Assembly (NCBI RefSeq): GCF_002929555.1
Contig: NZ_PJJP01000030.1
Coordinates: 1 to 64,000 of the forward strand
Direction: 5' to 3'
DNA from: Cryobacterium sp. N22
GTDB taxonomy: Bacteria > Actinomycetota > Actinomycetes > Actinomycetales > Microbacteriaceae
Length of the DNA stretch: 64,000 nucleotides
Shown here: positions 45,545-53,847 of the stretch, in pieces
Numbering within the stretch: position 1 is the first letter of the stretch
Layout: each line of letters opens with the position of its first letter
The notes under the pieces: generated by a model
Told to the model about the DNA's origin: nothing
What the model saw: the letters and a program-made list of their open reading frames with translations, nothing else
Databases searched by the model: none
Made by a program: the position numbers and the translations under genes

Positions 45545-47430
45545 GCCGCGGCGACGAGACTCCGGTCCAGCCAGGCACCCCCGCCGAGCCGCTGCGCCCG
45601 CACGGCGCGCACGCCGCCGGCGACGACGAACGCGAACCGCAGACCGCCGTGCTGAACACCGTCGACGGGCCGGACGAGACGAGCATCGAGGTGCCCGCCG
45701 CCACCGCCGTGCTGGACACCACGGCCACCGACCCGGTCAACCTGCTGCTGGTGACCGCGACAGCCTGGCTCGCCCAGGACCCGGACCCGGAGACCCGCGC
45801 CGAGCTGCGCCTGCTGATCCAGCAGGCCCAGGACCGCGACCCGGCCGCCGTCGCCGACCTGCACTCCCGCTTCGACGAGCGCCTCGCGTTCGGCACCGCG
45901 GGCCTCCGCGGCGAGATCGCCGCCGGCTCCAACCGGATGAACCGGGTTCTCGTCGGCCAGGCCGCTGCGGGGCTGGCCGCCTACCTCCTCGCCGCCGCAG
46001 CGACCAGCCGGCCCGGCAGCATCCCCTCCGTGGTCATCGGTTACGACGGCCGCCGCAACTCGCACGTCTTCGCCACCGACACCGCCGCGATCATGGCCGG
46101 AGCCGGCGTGCGCGCCGTGCTGCTGCCCCGCCTGCTGCCCACCCCGGTGCTGGCCTTCGCGGTGCGCCACCTCGGCGCCAGCGCCGGCGTGATGGTCACC
46201 GCCTCGCACAACCCGCCCAACGACAACGGCTACAAGGTCTACCTCGGCGACTCCGACGAGGGCTCGCAGATCGTCTCCCCCGACGACGTCGCCATCGCCG
46301 CCGAGATCCAGCACGTCGCAGACACCCAGCTGGTCACCGAGCTGCCCCGGGCCGGCTACGAGACCGCACCCGAGTCCGTTGTGCAGGCCTACGTGGATGC
46401 GACCGCCGCCGTCGGCCGGCCGCCGCGCGTGCAGGTGAGCTTCGTCTACACGGCCCTGCACGGCGTGGGTTGGGACACCACCCGCCGGGTGCTCGACGCC
46501 GCCGGGTTCGCCCTGCCCACCCTCGTGGACGCGCAGATCGCGCCCGACTCCGCGTTCCCCACCGTCGCGTTCCCCAACCCCGAGGAACCCGGCGCGATGG
46601 ACCTCGCCTACGAGACCGCGCGTGAGGTCGACGCCGAACTGATCATCGCCAACGACCCGGATGCCGACAGGCTCGCCATCGCCATCCCCGACGCCGACGC
46701 ACCGGAGGGCTACCGCCGTCTGAGCGGCAACGAGGTCGGCGCCATCCTCGGCTGGCGGGCCGCTGAGCTCGCCGCCAACGCCCCCGGTGACGGCGGTGCC
46801 GACGGCACCCTGGCCTGCTCGATCGTGTCCACGCCGGCGCTCAAGGCCGTCGCCGACGCGTACGGCCTGCAGTTCGCCGACACCCTCACCGGCTTCAAGT
46901 GGGTCTCCCGCGCTCCCGGCCTGATCTTCGGCTTCGAAGAGGCCCTCGGCTACCTCGTCAACCCGGGCACCGTGCGCGACAAGGACGGCATCTCCGCCGC
47001 CGTCGCGCTGCTCTCCCTGGTCAGCGAGCTCAAGGCCGAAGGCTCGACCCTCGCGGAGCACCTCGACGCCTTCGCCGAGAAGTTCGGTTTCTTCGCCTCG
47101 GGCCAGATCTCGGTGCGGGTCACCGACCTCACCGAGATCGAGAGGGTGATGGCGCGCCTGCGCGAGAGCCCGCCGGCGATGATCGGCGCCAGCCGGGTCG
47201 ACCACATCGACGATCTCTCCGCCGGCTTCAACGGTCTGCCGCCGAGCGACGTGCTGCGGATCGTGCTCGTCGACGGCTCCAGGGTGATGGTGCGGCCCAG
47301 CGGCACCGAACCCAAGCTCAAGGTGTACCTCGACACGCACAGCAGTGTCGGCAGCCTCGCCGAACGCCGGCAGGCCGCATCCGAGGCCCTCGCGGAGCTG
47401 GACAAGGGCATGCGCGCGCTGATCGGCTGA
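45541..47430 (+). CDS. Phospho-sugar mutase (phosphohexo/phosphopentomutase family)
   Basis: 629 residues. The active-site Ser is in MVTASHNPPNDNGYK; metal binding in NDPDADRLAIAI; the sugar-specificity loop GFEEALGYLV; the C-terminal phosphate site RPSGTEPKLKVY. The N-terminus has about 55 residues of Ala/Pro-rich extension before the catalytic domain. The GTG start overlaps the PNP stop, which implies coupling and a role with ribose-1-phosphate, although the family also contains phosphoglucomutases and phosphomannomutases. A downstream start within the extension cannot be excluded. Confidence 0.9.
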   Translation: MSRGDETPVQPGTPAEPLRPHGAHAAGDDEREPQTAVLNTVDGPDETSIEVPAATAVLDTTATDPVNLLLVTATAWLAQDPDPETRAELRLLIQQAQDRDPAAVADLHSRFDERLAFGTAGLRGEIAAGSNRMNRVLVGQAAAGLAAYLLAAAATSRPGSIPSVVIGYDGRRNSHVFATDTAAIMAGAGVRAVLLPRLLPTPVLAFAVRHLGASAGVMVTASHNPPNDNGYKVYLGDSDEGSQIVSPDDVAIAAEIQHVADTQLVTELPRAGYETAPESVVQAYVDATAAVGRPPRVQVSFVYTALHGVGWDTTRRVLDAAGFALPTLVDAQIAPDSAFPTVAFPNPEEPGAMDLAYETAREVDAELIIANDPDADRLAIAIPDADAPEGYRRLSGNEVGAILGWRAAELAANAPGDGGADGTLACSIVSTPALKAVADAYGLQFADTLTGFKWVSRAPGLIFGFEEALGYLVNPGTVRDKDGISAAVALLSLVSELKAEGSTLAEHLDAFAEKFGFFASGQISVRVTDLTEIERVMARLRESPPAMIGASRVDHIDDLSAGFNGLPPSDVLRIVLVDGSRVMVRPSGTEPKLKVYLDTHSSVGSLAERRQAASEALAELDKGMRALIG

Positions 47431-47443
47431 CCGGCGGCGCGGG

Positions 47444-47469
47444 AGCGGATGCCCGGCCGGGCATCCGCT
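47444..47469. repeat. 26-bp perfect palindrome after the mutase gene
   Basis: AGCGGATGCCCGG (47444-47456) is followed directly by its reverse complement. There is no loop and no T tract, so it is a weak terminator at best. It lies 6 bp before the stop codon of the converging PTS IIB gene and contains GGATGC on both strands. Confidence 0.75.
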
Positions 47470-47474
47470 GCGGG

Positions 47475-47747
47475 CTAACCGAGCGCGATCTCGAGCTTCG
47501 AGGTCAGCTCGTCGAGGTCGAAGAAGTTGTCGATCACGATGACGTCGGCGTTGGTCTTGCCGATCGACGGCACCAGCTCCGACGAGGTGAGGATCACCTG
47601 CGCGTCCGCGGCGGCGAGCTTCACGCTGGCGATGTCGGCCGCGGTGACGTCAGCCTCGATGTCCAGGCGCTCGAGTGCGCGTTCGGCGTTGACCTTGAGG
47701 ATGGCGGACGTGCCGATACCGACTCCGCACAGTGCGACGATCTTCAT
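47475..47747 (-). CDS. PTS IIB component (lactose/ascorbate-type fold)
   Basis: 90 residues. It begins KIVALCGVGIGTSAILKV, the P-loop-like phosphocysteine loop, with Cys7 as the phosphoacceptor. VTAADIASVKLAAAD and VIVIDNFFDLDELT complete the fold seen in UlaB/GatB-type proteins. It would take phosphate from the IIA encoded directly upstream (4-bp overlap) and pass it to a sugar in a IIC transporter. No IIC is encoded here. It converges on the mutase gene with a palindrome between them. Confidence 0.88.
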   Translation of the reverse strand: MKIVALCGVGIGTSAILKVNAERALERLDIEADVTAADIASVKLAAADAQVILTSSELVPSIGKTNADVIVIDNFFDLDELTSKLEIALG

Positions 47748-48226
47748 TTGGGTTCCTCCGTGCTGGCGTCTTCGCCGGTTGGTGCCGCGATGCCCAGGAG
47801 CGAGCGTACGGTTGCTGCGTCCGGCGCCGCTGCCAGCGCCGGGATGATCCGTGAATCGTTGAAAACGTTGGCGAGCTCGGCGACGAAGTGCACGTGCTCG
47901 TCACCCGTGGTCACCGCCAGGCCCAGCACCACGTTGACCGGGTCGTTGTGGGGGTGCCCGAACGCCACGGGCTCGGCGAGGGTCACGACGCTCAGGCCCT
48001 CGGTGAGCACATCGGGGCCGGGCCGGGCGTGCGCCAGGGCCAGCCCTGGCGCGATCACCACGTAGGCGCCGAATTCCTCGATCACGCCCACCATGCGCTC
48101 GGTGTAGCCGGGTGCGGTGGAACCGGATCGCTCCAGCGCCGCGCCGGCGGCGCCGACGGCGGCCCGCCAGTCGGGGACGTGCACGCCGACGTCGATAGCG
48201 TCAAGGGGAAGTGGTGGGAGGGACAT
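47744..48226 (-). CDS. PTS IIA component (mannitol/fructose type)
   Basis: 160 residues. The phosphoacceptor His is in VIAPGLALAHARPG, preceded by YTERMVGVIEEFGAYV. LGLAVTTGDEHVHFVAELA is the second family motif. Its job is to accept phosphate from HPr and pass it to the IIB of the next gene, with which it overlaps by ATGA. The gene ends the minus-strand run after adenosine deaminase (29 bp gap). A regulatory rather than transport role is possible since no IIC is near. Confidence 0.88.
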   Translation of the reverse strand: MSLPPLPLDAIDVGVHVPDWRAAVGAAGAALERSGSTAPGYTERMVGVIEEFGAYVVIAPGLALAHARPGPDVLTEGLSVVTLAEPVAFGHPHNDPVNVVLGLAVTTGDEHVHFVAELANVFNDSRIIPALAAAPDAATVRSLLGIAAPTGEDASTEEPK

Positions 48227-48255
48227 GGCTGCTTTCTAGCGTGGGCGGCGGCGGG

Positions 48256-49377
48256 CTAGGCGTTGGCGAAACCGTCGACGATGGCGTCGGCGAGTTCCTC
48301 GCGCTCCTCCAGCGGCAGGAATGCCGCGGAGGCCGCGTTGAGCTGCAGGGCCTCGAGGTCGTCGAGGTCGTAGCCGAAGGCATCCGTGAGCAGGGCCAGC
48401 TCGCGGCTGAGCGTGGTGCCGCTCATCAGCCGGTTGTCGGTGTTGACGGTGACGCGGAAGCCGAGCTGGTAGAGCAGGTCGAACGGGTGGTCGAGGATGT
48501 CGTCGCCCCAGGCCGCGATCGCGCCGGTCTGCAGGTTCGACGAGGGGCTGAGCTCGAGCGGGATCTCCCGGTCGCGCACCCACTGGGCGAGCGGGCCGAG
48601 GGTGACGTAGGTGTTCTCCTGGTCTTCCCGGCCGATTTCGATGTCCTCGGCCAGGCGCACCCCGTGCCCGAGCCGCAGGGCGCGACCGTCGAACAGGGCG
48701 CCGCGGATGCTGTCCAGGCCGTCGGCCTCGCCGGCGTGCACGGTGACCGGGAAGAGGTTCCGGGCCAGGTAGTCGAACGCGGCGGCGTGATTCTCGGCCG
48801 GGAAGCCCTCCTCGGCGCCGGCGATGTCGAAACCGACCACGCCGAGGTCGCGGTGCCGTACGGCGAGTTCGGCGACCTCGAGGGACCTGTCGGCGTGCCT
48901 CATCGCGGTGATCAGCTGGCCGATCTTGATGGTGATGCCGGCTTGGGCGGCCCGGTCGACGCCCGCCGCAATGCCTTCCTGCACGGCGTCGACGGCCTGG
49001 TCCAGGCTGAGGCCGCCGGCCAGGTGCTGCTCGGGGGCCCAGCGCACCTCGGCGTAGATCACCCCGTCCAGGGCCAGGTCCTCGACGAACTCCCTGGCCA
49101 CGCGGACGAGGGCGTCGTGGGTCTGCATGACGGCGACGGTGATGTCGAAGGTCTTGATGTAGTCGACGAGCGAGCCGGAGGTGGCCTGGCTGACGAACCA
49201 GTCGGCGAGGCCGGCTTCGGTCGTCGCGGGCAGCTCCAGGCCGATCGGCTCGGCCAGCTCGAGGATCGTGGCCGGCCGCAGGCCGCCGTCGAGGTGGTCG
49301 TGCAGGGAGACTTTGGGCAGGGCGTTGATGCTCACGCCGCTGCCGGGCAACAGGTATTCCTCGGAGCTGATATTCAC
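48256..49377 (-). CDS. add: Adenosine deaminase
   Basis: 373 residues, metal-dependent hydrolase barrel. KVSLHDHLDGGLRP carries the two metal His (HxH), with Asp replacing the usual Asn-like spacer; VHAGEADG the third His and catalytic Glu; LGHGVRL the fourth; VTVNTDNRLMS the metal Asp. It deaminates adenosine or deoxyadenosine to inosine, which the PNP at 44711 can use. The start is a TTG/ATG-type codon at 49377 (MNISSEEYLLPG); no strong Shine-Dalgarno is visible. Neighbours are PTS IIA/IIB downstream. Confidence 0.94.
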   Translation of the reverse strand: MNISSEEYLLPGSGVSINALPKVSLHDHLDGGLRPATILELAEPIGLELPATTEAGLADWFVSQATSGSLVDYIKTFDITVAVMQTHDALVRVAREFVEDLALDGVIYAEVRWAPEQHLAGGLSLDQAVDAVQEGIAAGVDRAAQAGITIKIGQLITAMRHADRSLEVAELAVRHRDLGVVGFDIAGAEEGFPAENHAAAFDYLARNLFPVTVHAGEADGLDSIRGALFDGRALRLGHGVRLAEDIEIGREDQENTYVTLGPLAQWVRDREIPLELSPSSNLQTGAIAAWGDDILDHPFDLLYQLGFRVTVNTDNRLMSGTTLSRELALLTDAFGYDLDDLEALQLNAASAAFLPLEEREELADAIVDGFANA

Positions 49378-49681
49378 TCCCCCAATCTATCGCTCCCGCG
49401 CGGCACGTATCCCGACGCCGCCACATCCGCCCGCCGGCGCCCGCCCGCCGCCGCGCCCCGGCTCTCCGCCGGGTGACACGTACGGCTCATCGAATTACGT
49501 CCAAACACCCCTTCAGCGCAACCCAAGGGGACCTTCGCCGCAAGTCGGCGTCGTGCGGTTCGCCCACTTCGGGCAAAGTGCCCCTTTGGCTCCGTCCAGA
49601 AGGGGGTTTGCGGCAAGTCGCGAGCGGGCCCACCGGTGGATAACTCTGACCGGCAGCGGTGAATGATGACATCTTGGGCGG
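49378..49681. other. Intergenic region of 304 bp rich in nested inverted repeats
   Basis: It separates the diverging adenosine deaminase and DUF559 genes. The left 120 bp look unstructured. From 49504 the sequence is a chain of inverted repeats: AAACACCCCTTC with GAAGGGGGTTT, AAGGGG (49527-49532) with CCCCTT (49582-49587), and GCCG-CAAGT-CGGC (49538-49550). No promoter consensus stands out and no short reading frame is convincing. Confidence 0.7.
49504..49620. repeat. Palindromic element upstream of the DUF559 gene
   Basis: Outer arms are AAACACCCCTTC (49504-49515) and GAAGGGGGTTT (49600-49610). The right arm continues GCGGCAAGTC (49611-49620). The string GAAGGGGGTTT-GCGGCAAGTCG recurs almost exactly at 50721-50743, on the far side of the gene. 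Confidence 0.7.
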
Positions 49682-50599
49682 ATGCGCAAGCGAACGGAGC
49701 TCCCCCGCAGCCTGTCACCCGACGGGTTCACGGTCGCGGAAGCGCGTCTCGCCGGGGTGACGCCCAAACGTTTGTCCTCGGCCGACCTGGAAGCGCCGTT
49801 CCACGGCGTCAGAGTCGCGGCGAGCGGTGTGACCGGGGTGCGGGATCTGGCCAGGGCCTATGCGGCGATCATGCCCGCAGGCCACTACTTCAGCCACGTC
49901 ACCGCGGCCCAGCTGCTCGGCATGCCGCTCCCTTGGTCTGCGACCCGTGATGCCCGGCTGCACGTGAGCGTCGTCGCGCCCGACCGGGCGCCCCAGGGCA
50001 GCGGGATCGCGGGGCACACCGTTTTCAGCCACCCCGGAGTGTGGCTGGTCGGAGGACTCACCGTGCAGAACCCCGTCAGCACCTGGTGTGAACTTGCCCC
50101 GCTGGTAGGCCTGGATGACCTCATCGCGCTCGGAGACCATCTGCTGGGGGTTGTGGATCCCCCGTACACCTCCGAGGACCTCGTTGAAGCGGTGGCCGGA
50201 CGGGCCGGCCACCGCGGCATCCGTCGCCTAAGGGCGGCACTGGAATGGGTGAGGCCCCGGGTCGAGTCGCGTCAGGAGACCCGGCTGCGGCTCCTGATCG
50301 TGCGGGCGGGCCTGCCGGAACCGGAGACCAACGTGTACCTGCCGCTGCGCTACCAGCGCCGTCGGGTGCGCGGTGATCTGGTCTACCTGCGGTACCGGAC
50401 CCTTGTCGAGTACGACGGGGAGCAGCACCGCACGGATGACGTGCAGTTCGCCAGAGACGTCGACCGGCTGGACGGTGTGATGGCCGAGGACTGGCGGGTC
50501 ATCAGGGTGCTCAAGGAGACTCCGGATGCCGAGGTGCTTTCCCGGCTCGACCAGGCGCTGCGTTCCCGCGGCTGGCGCCCCGGCAGCCGAGCGGATTGA
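49682..50599 (+). CDS. AbiEi-like N-terminus plus DUF559 (Vsr-like nuclease) domain protein
   Basis: 305 residues. The first ~60 look like the winged-helix region of AbiEi-type proteins (FTVAEARLAGVTPKRLSSADL). A middle part has HYFSHVTAAQLLGMPLP. The C-terminal ~110 match DUF559: ESRQETRLRLLIV, then GDLVYLRYRTLVEYDGEQHR and FARDVDRLDGV with a final VIRV strand, the D-x..ExDGxxH arrangement of a PD-(D/E)XK nuclease. Its function is unknown; a toxin-antitoxin or repair-type role is only suggested by the folds. Palindromic elements lie on both sides. Confidence 0.72.
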   Translation: MRKRTELPRSLSPDGFTVAEARLAGVTPKRLSSADLEAPFHGVRVAASGVTGVRDLARAYAAIMPAGHYFSHVTAAQLLGMPLPWSATRDARLHVSVVAPDRAPQGSGIAGHTVFSHPGVWLVGGLTVQNPVSTWCELAPLVGLDDLIALGDHLLGVVDPPYTSEDLVEAVAGRAGHRGIRRLRAALEWVRPRVESRQETRLRLLIVRAGLPEPETNVYLPLRYQRRRVRGDLVYLRYRTLVEYDGEQHRTDDVQFARDVDRLDGVMAEDWRVIRVLKETPDAEVLSRLDQALRSRGWRPGSRAD

Positions 50600-50632
50600 G
50601 CCGCACGCGCCCTATCCAGTTGCCGCAAGTGA

Positions 50633-50653
50633 CCCTTCGGCGGAAGTGAAGGG
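50633..50653. repeat. Short hairpin in the palindromic element downstream of the DUF559 gene
   Basis: CCCTTC (50633-50638) and GAAGGG (50648-50653) flank a 9-nt loop. GCCGCAAGT immediately precedes it at 50622, the same core as at 49538. Confidence 0.6.
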
Positions 50654-50699
50654 CTCGTCTCCAGCAAGTCGACGAATGCGGTGCCGGCGACTTCCGCCA

Positions 50700-50732
50700 A
50701 AAACCCCCTTCGCCGGGGCGGAAGGGGGTTTT
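50700..50732. terminator. Bidirectional terminator with palindromic-repeat flanks
   Basis: AAAACCCCCTTC (50700-50711) and GAAGGGGGTTTT (50721-50732) form a perfect 12-bp stem with a 9-nt loop, between the converging DUF559 and deoA genes. T-runs lie on both strands. The stem extends outward through CGACTTCCGC/GCGGCAAGTCG with one bulge on each side. Confidence 0.88.
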
Positions 50733-50786
50733 GCGGCAAGTCGGCGAGGCGCTGAGTGTGCGGACCGACCCGCGGGCGAGCGAGCC

Positions 50787-52103
50787 CTAGTTGCCGATGC
50801 GCTCGGCGATCAGGGGGCCGCCGTCCAGGACGGGCTCGCCGGGATCGCCGATGCGCCAGGCGCCCTCGACGGCCTCGAGGGCCCGGGCGAAGCGCTCCGG
50901 CTCGTCGGCGCTGAGGGTGAACAGCGGCTCGCCCTTGCGGACGGCGTCGCCGGGCTTGGCGTGCAGGTCGATGCCGGCGGCGTGCTGCACGGGGTCCTGC
51001 TTGCGCGCGCGGCCGGCGCCCAGGCGCCAGGCGCCGATGCCGAACGGCAGCGCCTGCTGCTCGACGAGCACCCCGTCGCGGTCGGCGAGCACGGTGTGGG
51101 TCTCGCGAGCCACGGGCATCGCGGCAGTCGGGTCGCCGCCCTGCGCGCGGATCACGGCGTTCCACTTGTCCATGGCCCGGCCGTCCTTGAGCGCTGCCTC
51201 AACATCGACGTCGACGATGCCGACCAGGGCCAGCATCTCGCGGGCGAGCGCCACGGTGAGCTCCACGACGTCGGCGGGTCCGCCGCCGGCGAGTACCTCG
51301 AGGGACTCGCGCACCTCGTTGGCGTTGCCGATGGCCAGGCCGAGCGGCACGTTCATGTTGGTCAGCAGCGCGGAGGTGGCCACCCCGGCGTCCTCGCCAA
51401 GCGCCACCATGGTGCGGGCCAGCTCGCGGGAGCGGTCGATGTCCTTGAGGAACGCGCCGGAGCCGAACTTCACGTCGAGTACCAGGGCGCCGGTGCCCTC
51501 GGCGATCTTCTTGGACATGATCGACGAGGCGATCAGCGGGATCGCCTCGACGGTGCCGGTGATGTCGCGCAGGGAGTAGAGCTTGCCGTCGGCCGGGGCC
51601 AGGCCGCTGCCGGCGGCGCAGATGACCCCGCCGACATCCTGCAGCTGCTGGAACATCTCTTCGTTGCTGAGGTTGGCGCGCCAGCCGGGGATGGACTCGA
51701 GCTTGTCGAGGGTGCCGCCGGTGTGGCCGAGGCCGCGGCCGGAGAGCTGCGGCACCGCGGCGCCGAAGACCGCCACGAGGGGCATCAGCGGCAGGGTGAT
51801 CTTGTCGCCGACGCCGCCGGTGGAGTGCTTGTCTGTGGTCGGTTTGCCGAGACCTTCGAAGCTCATCCGTTCGCCGGAGTTGATCATGGCCATGGTCATG
51901 TCGCGGATCTCCCGGCGGGACATGCCGTTGAGGAAGATCGCCATGGTCATCGCGGCCATCTGCTCGTCGCCGACGTAGCCGCGGGTGTACGCGTCGATCA
52001 GCCAATCGATCTGCGGCGTCGAAAGCTCGCCCTTGTCGCGCTTGGCGTGGATCAGGTCGACGGCGTCGAAGGCCTCGATGGTGCGTGCGGGGGTGGAGCT
52101 CAT
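50787..52103 (-). CDS. deoA: Thymidine phosphorylase
   Basis: 438 residues. The fingerprint is DKHSTGGVGDKITLPLMPL, with SGRGLGHTGGTLDKLESIPG next; phosphate and pyrimidine sites are in SSIMSKKIAEGTGALVLDVKFGSGAF (split over the domain hinge). It splits thymidine or deoxyuridine into base and deoxyribose-1-phosphate. ATG 52103 overlaps the cytidine deaminase stop (ATGA), and AGGGAA lies upstream. It is the last gene of the nucleoside uptake and breakdown unit that starts with the ABC transporter at 56626. Confidence 0.96.
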   Translation of the reverse strand: MSSTPARTIEAFDAVDLIHAKRDKGELSTPQIDWLIDAYTRGYVGDEQMAAMTMAIFLNGMSRREIRDMTMAMINSGERMSFEGLGKPTTDKHSTGGVGDKITLPLMPLVAVFGAAVPQLSGRGLGHTGGTLDKLESIPGWRANLSNEEMFQQLQDVGGVICAAGSGLAPADGKLYSLRDITGTVEAIPLIASSIMSKKIAEGTGALVLDVKFGSGAFLKDIDRSRELARTMVALGEDAGVATSALLTNMNVPLGLAIGNANEVRESLEVLAGGGPADVVELTVALAREMLALVGIVDVDVEAALKDGRAMDKWNAVIRAQGGDPTAAMPVARETHTVLADRDGVLVEQQALPFGIGAWRLGAGRARKQDPVQHAAGIDLHAKPGDAVRKGEPLFTLSADEPERFARALEAVEGAWRIGDPGEPVLDGGPLIAERIGN

Positions 52104-52552
52104 GAGTTTTCTTCCCTGTAGGCGGCGAGCTGGCGGGGCCCGAAGGCGTCCGGCAGGACCTCGTCGATGGTGCGCACGCCGGAGACGGTCTCCAACAGCA
52201 TGCCTGGTGCCGAGTGTTCGTAGAGCAGCTGGCGGCAGCGGCCGCACGGCATCAGCGTGTTGCCGTTGCCGTCGACGCAGCTGAACGCGACGAGCTGGCC
52301 GCCGCCGGTGAGGTGCAGCACGCTCACCAGCGCGCATTCTGCGCAGAGGGTGAGCCCGTAGGAGGCGTTCTCCACATTGCAGCCGCTGATCACCCGGCCG
52401 TCGGTGACGAGGGCGGCCGCCCCGACCGGGAACTTCGAGTAGGGCACGTAGGCGTGGGTCATCGCTTCGGCCGCGGCGGTGCGCAGCATGCCCCAGTCGA
52501 TGTCGCCGGATTCGGGCGTTGCGTCGTCAGAATTCGCAGTCAGATTCGTCAT
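52100..52552 (-). CDS. cdd: Cytidine deaminase
   Basis: 150 residues. Zinc ligands and the catalytic Glu are in CNVENASYGLTLCAECA (Cys-Ala-Glu) and MPCGRCRQLL, as in the tetrameric enzyme. VPYSKFPVGAA binds the nucleoside. It turns cytidine and deoxycytidine into uridine and deoxyuridine for the phosphorylases. Both ends overlap neighbours by ATGA (permease upstream, deoA downstream). The N-terminal ~16 residues are longer than in E. coli-type short forms and not conserved. Confidence 0.96.
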   Translation of the reverse strand: MTNLTANSDDATPESGDIDWGMLRTAAAEAMTHAYVPYSKFPVGAAALVTDGRVISGCNVENASYGLTLCAECALVSVLHLTGGGQLVAFSCVDGNGNTLMPCGRCRQLLYEHSAPGMLLETVSGVRTIDEVLPDAFGPRQLAAYREENS

Positions 52553-53847
52553 GATTTTATGTACGGCTTTCCGGATGCCGCCGGGCCCCGCGACTGGCCC
52601 ACCAGGCCCGCCACGGCGAAGATGGTGACCAGGTAGGGCAGCATCAGCATGAACTCGCTGGGCACCGGCGAACCGATGATGCTCAGCACGTTCTGCAGGT
52701 TGCTGGCGAAGCCGAACAGCAGCGCCGCGAGGGTGGCCCGAATCGGGTCCCACCGGCCGAAGATCACCGCCGCGAGGGCGATGAAGCCGGCGCCGGCGGT
52801 CATCTCCTTACCGAACGCGCCCACCGAGCCGAGGGTGAAGTACGCGCCGCCGAGGCCGGCGACGGCGCCCGCGAGGGACACGTTCCAGAACCGGGTACCG
52901 GTGACGTTGATGCCCACGGTGTCCGCGGCCTGCGGGTGCTCGCCCACCGCCCGGAGGCGGAGGCCCCACTTGGTGTGGAAGATGCCGAAGTACACCGCGG
53001 CGACGGCGATGTACATGATGTACACGATCAGGGTCTGCCGGAAGAAGACCGGCCCGATGATCGGGATCTCGCTGAGCAGCGGGATGTTGATGCGCTCGAA
53101 CTTGGGCGGCTGGTTGAGCGTGGCCGCGTTCGGGGCGAGCAGTTCGGAGAACAGGAACCCGGTCAGGCCGGTGACGAGGACGTTGAGCACCACACCGACG
53201 ATGACCTGGTCGACGAAGTACTTGATCGCGAACGCCGCGAGCACGAACGACACCAGCACCCCGGCCACCATCGCCGCGAGCAGGCCGAGGAGCGGCTGCT
53301 GGGTGATCGAGGCCACGATCGCGGAGGTGAACGCACCGGCCAGCAGCTGGCCTTCGATCGCCACGTTGACCACGCCGACACGTTCGGAGATGACGCCACC
53401 GAGGGCACCGAAGATCAGCGGGACGGCCAGGCTCAGCGAGCCGAACAGCAGGCCGGGCACCGGGATGCGTTCGTCGGCGGAGGCCCAGGTGAGGAAGCCG
53501 ATCAGGAGCAGCACGGCGAACACCGAGATCAGCCACAGCGGCACCTTGCGGCGGGTCTGCACCATCCAGGCACTGAGCCCGGTGATGCCGGCCAGCAGGA
53601 TGCTGATCACGATGCCGGTCGGCAGGGTGGGCAGCAACACGTCGGGCAGCTGGATCAGGTCGCTGGAGGTGGAGAGCACCATGGTGCTGGTGCCGGAGCG
53701 GCCGAAGACCACCATCAGCAGGAAACCGAGCACGGTGAAGACACCGAGGATGATCGGCACCTTCCAGCTCTTGATGACCGCGGTCGCCGGGCCCTCTTCG
53801 GGCCCGGTGGGCTGGGTCGGCTGGTTCACTGGAGCGATGGTGCTCAT
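52549..53847 (-). CDS. Nucleoside ABC transporter permease (second)
   Basis: 432 residues, branched-chain amino acid/ribose-type permease (BPD_transp_2). About ten helices include LIFGALGGVISERVGVVNVAIEGQLLAGA, the family loop, and LRLRAVGEHPQAADTVGINV, the cytoplasmic EAA-like contact for the ATPase. YufQ/NupQ is the nearest described family. A cytoplasmic N-terminus of about 25 residues is followed by an extra helix pair. It overlaps the first permease (ATGA) and cdd (ATGA). Confidence 0.92.
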   Translation of the reverse strand: MSTIAPVNQPTQPTGPEEGPATAVIKSWKVPIILGVFTVLGFLLMVVFGRSGTSTMVLSTSSDLIQLPDVLLPTLPTGIVISILLAGITGLSAWMVQTRRKVPLWLISVFAVLLLIGFLTWASADERIPVPGLLFGSLSLAVPLIFGALGGVISERVGVVNVAIEGQLLAGAFTSAIVASITQQPLLGLLAAMVAGVLVSFVLAAFAIKYFVDQVIVGVVLNVLVTGLTGFLFSELLAPNAATLNQPPKFERINIPLLSEIPIIGPVFFRQTLIVYIMYIAVAAVYFGIFHTKWGLRLRAVGEHPQAADTVGINVTGTRFWNVSLAGAVAGLGGAYFTLGSVGAFGKEMTAGAGFIALAAVIFGRWDPIRATLAALLFGFASNLQNVLSIIGSPVPSEFMLMLPYLVTIFAVAGLVGQSRGPAASGKPYIKS

